Shown here: positions 1 through 5,248 of the stretch, piece by piece | Layout of the letters: each line of letters begins with the position of its first letter | Numbering within the stretch: position 1 is the stretch's first letter | Source: Synergistaceae bacterium UBA4088 | GTDB taxonomy: Bacteria; Synergistota; Synergistia; Synergistales; Thermovirgaceae | Direction: 5' to 3' | Assembly (NCBI GenBank): GCA_002382605.1 | Contig: DFYG01000179.1 | Coordinates: forward strand, 389 to 10,407 | DNA: 10,019 bases | The notes under the pieces: model-generated | Databases searched by the model: none | What the model was told of the DNA's origin: nothing | The model's input: only the letters and a program-made list of their open reading frames with translations | Translations under genes and position numbers: made by a program

Positions 1-230
1 CTGGCCTCTTGAAAACTGCCGGCGGAGCGCCAGACCAGCCACGCTGCCACACTCATGAGTATGTACAACACTGTACACGCCGGGCCGAAAAGCCAGGAAG
101 GTGGCGTCCATGACGGCTTCACCAGAGCAGGATACCATTCGGCCACAAAACGTGCCGTGGCGATAGAACCGATCCCTCCTGCGCTGAGGCATACAAGAAG
201 GGAAAAAGCCAGTACCGCATACTGCTTCAC
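1..230 (-). CDS. tspO: TspO/MBR family membrane protein, 5' part only
   Basis: This is the N-terminal 76 residues of a tryptophan-rich TspO/MBR (translocator protein) homologue; the rest lies beyond the left edge. Reading the minus strand from a GTG at 230 gives an unbroken frame. A first membrane helix (about residues 5-27) carries the GGIGS turn (18-22). It is followed by the family-typical WYPALVKPSWTPP loop (32-44) and a second helix with FGPACTVLYILM (48-59) and AAWLVW (62-67). The family has five helices and about 160 residues and binds porphyrins and related ligands in membranes; its physiological role in bacteria is debated. The GTG start overlaps the upstream zinc-ribbon stop codon (GTGA, 227-230), so the two are probably translationally coupled. 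A weak G-run lies about ten bases upstream. Family call firm, function open. Confidence 0.87.
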   Translation of the reverse strand, partial: MKQYAVLAFSLLVCLSAGGIGSIATARFVAEWYPALVKPSWTPPSWLFGPACTVLYILMSVAAWLVWRSAGSFQEA

Positions 231-430
231 TGCTTCGACACCCCCGCAGGAATCAAACCTTCACAAGACAGGCATTTCCACTGGGCCTGCCCCTCCTCTA
301 TGCACATCCCGCCCAAAATCAGCTCGCCTCGCAACGATCGGGCTAGCAGGTCAAAAGGAGCATAGCCGTAGATCACCGGGATTATTTCGAATGAGCCGCA
401 AAAAGGGCATTTCACCCTGGTTTGATCCAT
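227..430 (-). CDS. Small four-cysteine zinc-ribbon protein
   Basis: A 67-residue protein with two CxxC pairs, CPFC at residues 8-11 and CLSC at 53-56, which together form a typical zinc-ribbon metal site. Between them lies a conserved-looking middle (YGYAPFDLL, then RGELILGG at about 34-41). I recall similar short uncharacterised proteins in anaerobic bacteria with the same layout, but no function is known to me. The ATG at 430 is preceded on the minus strand by GAAAGGAAC about eight bases away, a good ribosome site. The opposite-strand frame at 55-432 is its shadow. It leads directly into tspO with a four-base overlap, so the two should be co-transcribed. Cys43 is an extra cysteine of unknown role. 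I see no clear promoter in the 122 bases shared with the divergent gene at 553. Confidence 0.8.
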   Translation of the reverse strand: MDQTRVKCPFCGSFEIIPVIYGYAPFDLLARSLRGELILGGMCIEEGQAQWKCLSCEGLIPAGVSKQ

Positions 431-552
431 AAAACAGTTCCTTTCAGCCTTTTACGCTTTCGGGATTTATCGATGCGTGTTAACCTGTATCCGGATATTC
501 AGCAAACACACGTGGTGTATTGTACCCCTATCAGGAAAGGAAATGAAACAGA

Positions 553-1053
553 ATGACGAAAAAATTCTGCACTACTTTTGTTATCATGCTATTTTTCGCG
601 GCAACGGCATCCGGAGCTATCCCGCTCTCGACCTGGAATTCAGCAGGAGTGAGTATCCTTATGGAGCGGACAGCGGTCCGTGAAGCGCTCGGCGCACCGG
701 ACGGAACCGAGGGCGATCTTGAATGGTACGACATTGTTGGGAACGAGGGCCTTTCGAGGGTATCGCTGGATTACCTCGAAACTGGACGGGTTCAGGCGGT
801 TTCTCTCGCGTTCGTACCAGGTTCGATCGACCTTGATACCCTCTCCGCCATCGTCAAGAGAGCTTTTCCGGACACACAGGATCTTCACCGCGACGCCCGC
901 ATGGCCGTCTTCCTCGGCAGATCCACTGAAAACAACGAACCGGTTTATTTCCTTGCCATGGCCGATGATCCTGACGGTGGCAAGGGACCGGAACTGATAA
1001 CAATGACAGAATCAGCCAATCGTCACTATCAGGATCAAAAAGTGCTGCAATAG
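553..1053 (+). CDS. Exported protein of unknown function, possible SmpA/OmlA-like fold
   Basis: A 166-residue protein with a classical Sec signal: KK at 3-4, a hydrophobic core at about 6-17, and a small-residue cleavage region ATASGA near 17-22. It has no lipobox cysteine, so it should be released to the periplasm or outside. The mature part has the pattern MERTAVREALGAPDG (about 37-51), then an aromatic WYDI strand, a basic turn, and a second strand pair ending VQAVSLAFVPG. This 'helix, LGxPD, beta hairpin' pattern resembles SmpA/OmlA (BamE-like) domains, but that is inference from pattern only. The C-terminal third (from about 120) is hydrophilic. An AGGAAAGG run lies 12 bases before the ATG, slightly far. 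The overlapping ATG at 543 opens a different frame without a signal peptide and was not chosen. No partner genes lie on this strand until the unit starting near 1282. Confidence 0.7.
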   Translation: MTKKFCTTFVIMLFFAATASGAIPLSTWNSAGVSILMERTAVREALGAPDGTEGDLEWYDIVGNEGLSRVSLDYLETGRVQAVSLAFVPGSIDLDTLSAIVKRAFPDTQDLHRDARMAVFLGRSTENNEPVYFLAMADDPDGGKGPELITMTESANRHYQDQKVLQ

Positions 1054-1281
1054 GTTTTAGCCGGTAGGGGCATTTACACATTGAGACATTATCATCCAAT
1101 CACCATCCCTGCGGGTACATCTCCTCAGGATAAAGATCCTGCGTCAGTAACTTCCTTCCCTGCTTTCCCTGGAGATTTCGCTTCTTTGAGGCGGCATCCC
1201 TTCCTTCCCTGTTTGAGAGGCTGTACGCTCTGGCACCAGGATTTGTTGAAACAATATCCGGGAGTGCAAAGTCTGGAAGGG

Positions 1282-1309
1282 TTGACGGAATGTAATCTAG
1301 TGGTATTAT
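1282..1309 (+). promoter_or_regulatory. Sigma70-type promoter of the arsR-trx-permease unit
   Basis: TTGACG (1282-1287) and TATTAT (1304-1309) are separated by 16 bases, each one mismatch from consensus. Transcription should start near 1316, about 50 bases before the arsR start codon. The -10 box lies inside the dyad 1299-1316, the arrangement expected for a repressor that blocks polymerase. Assigned from sequence only. Confidence 0.75.
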
Positions 1310-1316
1310 TACCACT
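1299..1316. promoter_or_regulatory. Probable ArsR operator (dyad over the -10 box)
   Basis: AGTGGTA-TTAT-TACCACT is a perfect inverted repeat with seven-base arms and a four-base centre. It covers the -10 box and the predicted transcription start. The next gene encodes an ArsR-family repressor, and such repressors commonly bind AT-centred dyads in their own promoters, so autoregulation is likely. The link to this regulator is inferred. Confidence 0.65.
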
Positions 1317-1366
1317 GTTTTTAAAACGCCTGATCGTCACAATGCAGAGGAGGCAGTGCGCCAGAG

Positions 1367-1642
1367 ATGAGACCGCCGGGAGAACCCAGGGTTGAGATGT
1401 TAAAAGCTTTGGCACACCCTGTCCGGCTCAGACTGGTCGAGACAGTGGCGACCCGGAGATTGCGCGTCGGAGAACTGGCCGCTCTCTTTCCGGTCGACAG
1501 AACTACAATAAGCAAACATATCGCCGTTCTTCGCGAAGCCGGAATAATAGATGACGAGCGCGAAGGGCGTGAGATCTATTACAGACTCCGGATGCCGTGC
1601 CTGAACGATTTTCTTAGATGCCTTGGGGAAATGTCAGATTAA
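1367..1642 (+). CDS. ArsR-family repressor of the thioredoxin-permease unit
   Basis: A 91-residue winged-helix repressor. The N-terminal helix EMLKALAHPVRLRLVE (10-25), the recognition region VDRTTISKHIAVLREAGII (43-61) and the wing DDEREGREIYYRL (62-74) are typical of ArsR/SmtB proteins. It lacks the usual metal site (ELCxC) in the helix before the recognition helix, which here reads RVGELAAL. Its only cysteines are Cys78 and Cys85 in the C-terminal helix, which is therefore the likely metalloid or redox-sensing place (inference). AGAGGAGG (1346-1353) lies 13 bases before the ATG at 1367; a shorter start at Met11 (1397) is possible and would remove a poorly conserved leader. It is the first gene of a unit with the CPKC protein and probably the permease, and is likely controlled by the dyad in its promoter. 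Confidence 0.88.
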   Translation: MRPPGEPRVEMLKALAHPVRLRLVETVATRRLRVGELAALFPVDRTTISKHIAVLREAGIIDDEREGREIYYRLRMPCLNDFLRCLGEMSD

Positions 1643-1665
1643 CGAAAGGACAGGAGGTTGACAGC

Positions 1666-1911
1666 ATGAAGATACAGATACTTGGCACAGGGTGCCCGAA
1701 GTGTAAAAAAATGACAGAGGTTGCTGAAACGGCCGCGAAGGAGCTCGGACTTAACTACGAGATCGATAAGGTCACAGGGATCTCTGAAATACTCGACTTT
1801 GGAGTAATGGCTACGCCGGGACTTGCCTTGGACGGGAAAGTCGTTGCTTCTGGAGGCGTTCCAACGCCGGAACAGATGAAACGACTTCTTGCAAAAGCAG
1901 CCGGGAAGTAG
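1666..1911 (+). CDS. Thioredoxin-like CPKC redox protein
   Basis: An 81-residue minimal thioredoxin fold. A first strand MKIQILG is followed by the redox centre Cys10-Pro-Lys-Cys13 in GTGCPKC. A helix at about 14-27 and the cis-proline segment ATPGL (Pro51) next to the active site follow, then a VASGG turn (60-64) and the C-terminal helix from PTPEQM. This matches the 'redox-active disulfide protein 2' / Thioredoxin_3 group (TIGR00412-like), which is shorter than the usual 105-residue thioredoxins. Start chosen at 1666 because AGGAGG (1652-1657) lies eight bases upstream; a longer frame from 1618 overlaps arsR and adds no domain. Genes of this type commonly sit beside ArsR and COG0701 permeases, as here, so it may pass electrons to, or keep reduced, the permease cysteines or its substrate. 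That role is unproven. Confidence 0.88.
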   Translation: MKIQILGTGCPKCKKMTEVAETAAKELGLNYEIDKVTGISEILDFGVMATPGLALDGKVVASGGVPTPEQMKRLLAKAAGK

Positions 1912-1914
1912 GTT

Positions 1915-1939
1915 AAGCCCCCGTTTCAGAGGGGGCTTT
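1915..1939 (+). terminator. Hairpin after the thioredoxin gene
   Basis: AAGCCCCC (1915-1922) pairs perfectly with GGGGGCTT (1931-1938) around an eight-base loop, starting four bases after the thioredoxin stop. The T-run is short (three T in 1937-1939), so it could be a partial terminator or an mRNA 3'-end stabiliser, letting some transcription continue into the permease. Confidence 0.6.
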
Positions 1940-1952
1940 GCCTACTTCTAAT

Positions 1953-1974
1953 AAGTGGCTTTTTTGCCACTTTT
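1953..1974 (+). terminator. Second hairpin before the permease
   Basis: AAGTGGC (1953-1959) pairs with GCCACTT (1966-1972) around a loop of six T, followed by two more T. It lies 14 bases downstream of the first hairpin and about 80 bases before the permease start. It may back up the first terminator or act as a processing site. The call rests on the fold alone. Confidence 0.45.
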
Positions 1975-2052
1975 CGCCATGCACAAGAGGGAAAGAAGGT
2001 TGAGGCTGGCGGTCCTGTATTTGAATTTCCAACTGTTACGGGAGGCATTCAT

Positions 2053-3222
2053 TTGAAAAGCGAAATTAAAAAGTTCATCTATCTGGCGGCAGCCTTTCTG
2101 GCATTTTATTACATGCCTATAGAAAGTGTGAGGCTCCACAAAGCAGCGATCGAAGCGCTGGCTATGATGCATGAGTACGCGAGGGAACATGTGCTGCTTT
2201 GTCTTGTACCGGCCTTTTTTATCGCGGGGGCTATAAGCGTGTTCGTTTCCCAGCAGGCTGTCATACGCTACCTTGGCTCAAAAGCCAAAAGATGGGTCGC
2301 CTACTCTGTCGCGGCAGTTTCGGGAACGATACTTGCGGTCTGCTCATGCACGGTCCTCCCTCTTTTCGCGGGGATCTACAAACGCGGGGCCGGATTGGGG
2401 CCTGCTTCGGCCTTTCTCTATTCAGGTCCCGCGATAAATGTGCTGGCAATAATCCTGACCGCCAGGGTCCTTGGCCTGGAACTGGGGATCGCCAGGGCCG
2501 TAGGGGCGATAATATTCAGCGTTGTAATAGGGCTTCTGATGGCAGTTATCTTCCGCAAGGAGGAGACCGAAAGGCAGGAGGCGTTTGCCGAAATGCCGGT
2601 CCCTGAATCTGTACGCCCCCTCTGGAAGACAACGCTCTTCATGTTCTTCATGATCGTTTTCCTGGTTTTCGCCAACTGGGCAGCACCCAGGATACCAGTC
2701 GGATTCTGGGCGGCGGCCTACAGTGCCAAATGGGTGATCGCGGGGATCGCTCTGCTGCTGACGGTTCTTTCTTCCAGGTTCTGGTTCTCGGGTGAAGAAC
2801 GCTCCGAATGGTACGGCTCGACCTGGGGATATGCGCTGCAGGTATTACCCCTGCTCTTCGGGGGGGTTCTGGTGGCTGGCTTCCTGTTGGGTCGACCAGG
2901 TCACGAGGCGCTGATCCCGGGCGCGTGGGTCGCGGCCCTGGTGGGGGGTAACTCTCTTTTTGCCAACTTTTTTGCCTCCATCGTTGCGGCTTTCATGTAT
3001 TTCGCGACTCTGACGGAAGTCCCGATCCTGCAGGGTCTTATCGGGGCCGGTATGGGGAAGGGCCCGGCCCTGGCGCTTCTGCTCGCCGGACCGGCACTTT
3101 CACTGCCGAACATGCTCGTCATTCGCAGCATTATCGGTACGAAAAAAACTTTGGTTTATATCTGCCTGGTTGTCGTTCTTTCCACCGCTGGCGGGATAAT
3201 GTTCGGGACCTTGTTCAGATAG
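2053..3222 (+). CDS. COG0701 / ArsP-type permease
   Basis: A 389-residue polytopic membrane protein of the DUF318/ArsP_1 family. Two related halves are visible. One has Cys97-Ser-Cys99-TVLPLFAGIYKRG followed by GPASAFLYSGPAINVL (about 97-131). The other has TEVPILQGLIGAGMGKG followed by GPALALLLAGPALSLPN (about 321-353). A charged loop (168-190) separates the membrane bundles. Better-known relatives export trivalent organoarsenicals (ArsP), but many members have unknown substrates, so arsenic is plausible rather than shown. The CSC motif just ahead of the conserved TVLPLF is a likely thiol ligand site and a natural partner for the neighbouring CPKC protein. The start is TTG with GGGAGG (2040-2045) seven bases upstream. 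It follows the thioredoxin gene after two hairpins, so expression may be lower than, or separate from, the first two genes. Confidence 0.9.
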   Translation: MKSEIKKFIYLAAAFLAFYYMPIESVRLHKAAIEALAMMHEYAREHVLLCLVPAFFIAGAISVFVSQQAVIRYLGSKAKRWVAYSVAAVSGTILAVCSCTVLPLFAGIYKRGAGLGPASAFLYSGPAINVLAIILTARVLGLELGIARAVGAIIFSVVIGLLMAVIFRKEETERQEAFAEMPVPESVRPLWKTTLFMFFMIVFLVFANWAAPRIPVGFWAAAYSAKWVIAGIALLLTVLSSRFWFSGEERSEWYGSTWGYALQVLPLLFGGVLVAGFLLGRPGHEALIPGAWVAALVGGNSLFANFFASIVAAFMYFATLTEVPILQGLIGAGMGKGPALALLLAGPALSLPNMLVIRSIIGTKKTLVYICLVVVLSTAGGIMFGTLFR

Positions 3223-3228
3223 CCTCCA

Positions 3229-3267
3229 AAGATCCCCGAAAGGGTACCTGTTCCATTGGTGGATCTT
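3229..3267. terminator. Weak inverted repeat between convergent permease and acr3
   Basis: AAGATCC (3229-3235) and GGATCTT (3261-3267) can pair across 25 bases; a CCC-GAAA-GGG mini-hairpin lies inside the loop at 3235-3244. The right arm overlaps the acr3 stop codon and is followed on the plus strand by ATTTT. It could serve as a poor bidirectional terminator for the two converging units; the long loop lowers confidence. Confidence 0.35.
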
Positions 3268-4471
3268 ATTTTCGAACCCCCTGTTTCCGGGGCGCAGGGA
3301 ACCAGCTTTGTGTTCTCAGGCAGAACCTGACAAGCATGAGCATTACAGGGACCTCGATAAGTACCCCGACTACGGTCGCCAGTGCAGCGCCGCTTGAGAG
3401 ACCAAATAACATTGTCGCCGTGGCTATTGCGACCTCAAAGTGGTTTGATGCCCCTATCATGGCAGCCGGAGCCGCCATTTCGTAGGACAGGCCCATCATT
3501 TTTGCCGCGAAATACCCCAGGGCAAATATCAGGATCGTCTGGATAAAGAGAGGTACGGCGATCCACAGGATGGTCAGCGGTTTGGCAACTATGACCTCTC
3601 CCTTAAAGCTGAAGAGAAGGACAAGGGTAGTAAGAAGGGCAATAATGGTAATCGGTGAAAGGATATGCAGGAACTTATCGGTGAACCATTTAACACCCTT
3701 GGTGGCAATGATCCATTTCCTGGAGAAATATCCGGCCACCAGGGGCAGCGCCACGTAGATGGCGATCGAAAGTACAAGAGCCTGCCATGGAACCGGCAAC
3801 CGTCCTACCCCCAGCAGGAAACCGCCCAGCACCCCGTAAAGCACTAGCATGGTAAGAGAATTGATAGCGACCATGACCAGAGTCAGGCCATCGTTTCCAC
3901 GGGAGAGGTAGCTCCACACAAGAACCATTGCCGTGCAAGGAGCTATCCCCAGAAGGATGGCTCCCGCAAGGTAACTTCTCCAAAGCGGGACCTGGAGCAT
4001 TTTGATCCCGTTCTCCAGAACTACGATTCCCGACCCGTGAATGGAACCGACCGGCAGGTTCAAACCGAAAGGCATCTTGAGAAGATCTACCGCATCTGGA
4101 CCGATAAATCCCTTGAATACATACCCCAGGAAAAAGATCGCTATGGCATACATGGTAAAAGGTTTGACAGCCCAGTTAATGAAGAGGGTCAGAAAAACCG
4201 GCTTGCCGCTCTTGCCAGCTTTAACGACCTCCCGAAAATCTATCTTGACCATGATAGGGTACATCATGAAAAACAGGCATATTGCGATCGGGATTGACAC
4301 CACTGGAGCCCCGTCTACGAATATGGCCATGCCGTCAAGCGCTTTGGCAAATTCCGGAGCGATCTTTCCAAGCAGGATGCCGGCTATGATGCACAATACG
4401 ACCCAGAGTGTAAGATATCGTTCGAAAATGTTGGTAAGTTTTCGTTCACCGTTTGCCAGATTTCGGGTCAT
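3266..4471 (-). CDS. acr3: ACR3-family arsenite efflux transporter, with extra loop
   Basis: A 401-residue inner-membrane carrier that exports arsenite using the proton motive force. ACR3 hallmarks are visible: [21 protein letters not shown] (about 59-79); the fourth-helix motif [20 protein letters not shown] with its essential cysteine (Cys179); [12 protein letters not shown] (341-352) with Glu346; and EVPVML (373-378). Bacterial ACR3 proteins are usually about 350 residues. Here the stretch between the third helix and the Cys179 helix (about 120-170) is roughly 30 residues longer, reading as a glycine-rich amphipathic loop. The first 13 residues are also an extension. The ATG shares four bases (ATGA, 4468-4471) with the stop of the upstream arsR, which indicates translational coupling and arsenite-responsive control. 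It is distinct from the unrelated ArsB family. Assignment is secure. Confidence 0.95.
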   Translation of the reverse strand: MTRNLANGERKLTNIFERYLTLWVVLCIIAGILLGKIAPEFAKALDGMAIFVDGAPVVSIPIAICLFFMMYPIMVKIDFREVVKAGKSGKPVFLTLFINWAVKPFTMYAIAIFFLGYVFKGFIGPDAVDLLKMPFGLNLPVGSIHGSGIVVLENGIKMLQVPLWRSYLAGAILLGIAPCTAMVLVWSYLSRGNDGLTLVMVAINSLTMLVLYGVLGGFLLGVGRLPVPWQALVLSIAIYVALPLVAGYFSRKWIIATKGVKWFTDKFLHILSPITIIALLTTLVLLFSFKGEVIVAKPLTILWIAVPLFIQTILIFALGYFAAKMMGLSYEMAAPAAMIGASNHFEVAIATATMLFGLSSGAALATVVGVLIEVPVMLMLVRFCLRTQSWFPAPRKQGVRK

Positions 4472-4878
4472 TTGCCTTTATTCTCCTTTCCGCTTCTCTT
4501 CTTCTTCGATCTGTCATTTACCGCAACACAGAAAGAGCATCGCCACTCCTGACTCTCTCTCAGTTTTCGGGCTGATATTTTATCCTCATCTGCCTGGGCA
4601 TTGTTCTCAAGGCTTTGTAGAAGCCATCGGACCAGTCCACCTTCCGGAGTGTTTTCAAGATCTTTAGCAAGATTGAAATACCTCCACTTTCCTTCAGTAC
4701 GGGAGGCCACCAGCCCGGCATGTTTGAGGATCGAGACATGCCTTGAAACCGTCGAGGGAGAAAGCCCAAGGATCTCCTGCAGGCTGCACAGACAGAGTTC
4801 ACCGCCGGAAAGAGCCGCTACTATGCGGATCCTCTGTTTATCGGAAAGAGCTTTGATAGAGGTAAGGGTTCTATCCAA
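4468..4878 (-). CDS. arsR: ArsR arsenite-responsive repressor
   Basis: A 136-residue ArsR/SmtB repressor with the classical metalloid site GELCLCSL: Cys29 and Cys31 in the helix before the recognition helix [19 protein letters not shown] (39-57). The wing [10 protein letters not shown] spans about 61-70. Arsenite binding to these cysteines is known to release such repressors from DNA. Residues about 95-136 form a C-terminal extension not needed for the fold, with a second cysteine pair Cys114-SF-Cys117 and a very lysine-rich end ([12 protein letters not shown]). The start is TTG at 4878, chosen because GGGAGGA lies eight bases upstream and no ATG fits the N-terminus. It is the first gene of the arsR-acr3 operon and should repress its own promoter through the dyad at 4900-4919. 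Confidence 0.93.
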   Translation of the reverse strand: MDRTLTSIKALSDKQRIRIVAALSGGELCLCSLQEILGLSPSTVSRHVSILKHAGLVASRTEGKWRYFNLAKDLENTPEGGLVRWLLQSLENNAQADEDKISARKLRESQEWRCSFCVAVNDRSKKKRSGKENKGK

Positions 4879-4899
4879 CGCGTATTCCTCCCTCTTGTC

Positions 4900-4919
4900 A
4901 TTTCGCCAAACGACGAAAT
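4900..4919. promoter_or_regulatory. Probable ArsR operator of arsR-acr3
   Basis: ATTTCG (4900-4905) and CGAAAT (4914-4919) form a perfect six-base-arm dyad, extending to seven of eight pairs with one mismatch. It overlaps the end of the -10 box and the expected transcription start on the minus strand, a good position for repression. Its sequence differs from the dyad at 1299-1316, so the two ArsR proteins probably have separate operators. Confidence 0.55.
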
Positions 4920-4946
4920 AATATCAACTTTACTTTGGCAAGTCAA
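4918..4946 (-). promoter_or_regulatory. Sigma70-type promoter of arsR-acr3
   Basis: On the minus strand TTGACT (4946-4941) and TATTAT (4923-4918) are 17 bases apart, each one mismatch from consensus. The start of transcription should fall near 4911, about 33 bases before the TTG start of arsR. Strong match with ideal spacing. Confidence 0.8.
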
Positions 4947-5027
4947 GATACAATGGGCGCATTAATGCCCTCTGGGAAGGCGGATCCATAAGCCGGGCGG
5001 TTACTTTCCGGCCCTGCCAGGAGTGCC

Positions 5028-5177
5028 ATGTCAACGAACAACAAGCTTTCGGATGACAAGATCAAAGTTCTCCCCAGAGCCCTGTACATGTTACATCAGG
5101 AACATCTTCGATCTTCGATCTTTGATAACAGAATGCTCCTTGACCACGGAAATTCCTTTGATAAGATCCTGTCATGA
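5028..5177 (+). CDS. Possible 49-residue small protein
   Basis: An open frame in the spacer between the arsR promoter and the ald terminator. It starts with ATG preceded by AGGAG only four bases away (5019-5023) and ends in TGA at 5177. The predicted protein is hydrophilic (starts MSTNNKLSDDKIKVLPRAL), has no cysteine, signal or membrane helix, and I do not recognise it. Roughly half of its codons end in G or C, not unlike nearby genes. A seven-base tandem repeat runs through its middle, which argues that the stretch may be non-coding. It is below usual annotation length; treat as a candidate only. Confidence 0.25.
   Translation: MSTNNKLSDDKIKVLPRALYMLHQEHLRSSIFDNRMLLDHGNSFDKILS
5104..5124. 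repeat. Three tandem seven-base units
   Basis: ATCTTCG, ATCTTCG and ATCTTTG follow each other without gaps; the last differs at one base. Short tandem repeats of this kind can change length by slippage. No function is evident. Confidence 0.7.
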
Positions 5178-5186
5178 CTTCGGGGT

Positions 5187-5212
5187 AAAAAAAGCGGCCC
5201 TTTCAGGGCCGC
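5187..5212 (-). terminator. Rho-independent terminator of ald
   Basis: On the minus strand GCGGCCC pairs with GGGCCGC (positions 5212-5206 and 5200-5194) around a five-base loop, followed by seven T (5193-5187). It lies 37 bases after the ald stop codon and is a textbook intrinsic terminator. Confidence 0.93.
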
Positions 5213-5248
5213 CGTGTACTGCTTTCTTCAGAAGAGGTCTGACGCTGA

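Larger units (their letters stand above)
1054..1366. other. Intergenic region before the arsR-trx-permease unit
   Basis: I see no convincing coding sequence here; frames on both strands lack ribosome sites and look like chance. It holds a six-base-arm hairpin CAGGAT-AAAG-ATCCTG around 1125-1140, without a following T-run. A 12-base direct repeat CTTCCTTCCCTG occurs at 1151-1162 and 1200-1211 in a pyrimidine-rich stretch. The last third carries the promoter and operator described separately. No clear terminator for the exported-protein gene was found. Confidence 0.55.

Noticed and set aside
55..432. 125-residue plus-strand frame at the left edge
   Set aside because: It is antisense to the zinc-ribbon and tspO genes, which have clear family motifs and coupled starts.
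1081..1415. Overlapping frames on both strands in the 1054-1366 spacer
   Set aside because: No ribosome sites, compositionally odd translations, and they collide with the arsR promoter and start.
4041..4667. 208-residue plus-strand frame across acr3 and arsR
   Set aside because: Antisense shadow; both minus-strand genes have unmistakable motifs.
4955..4970. GCATTAATGC palindrome flanked by GGGC and CC, upstream of the arsR -35 box
   Set aside because: Short and isolated; could be part of an upstream site, but there is nothing to tie it to a regulator.
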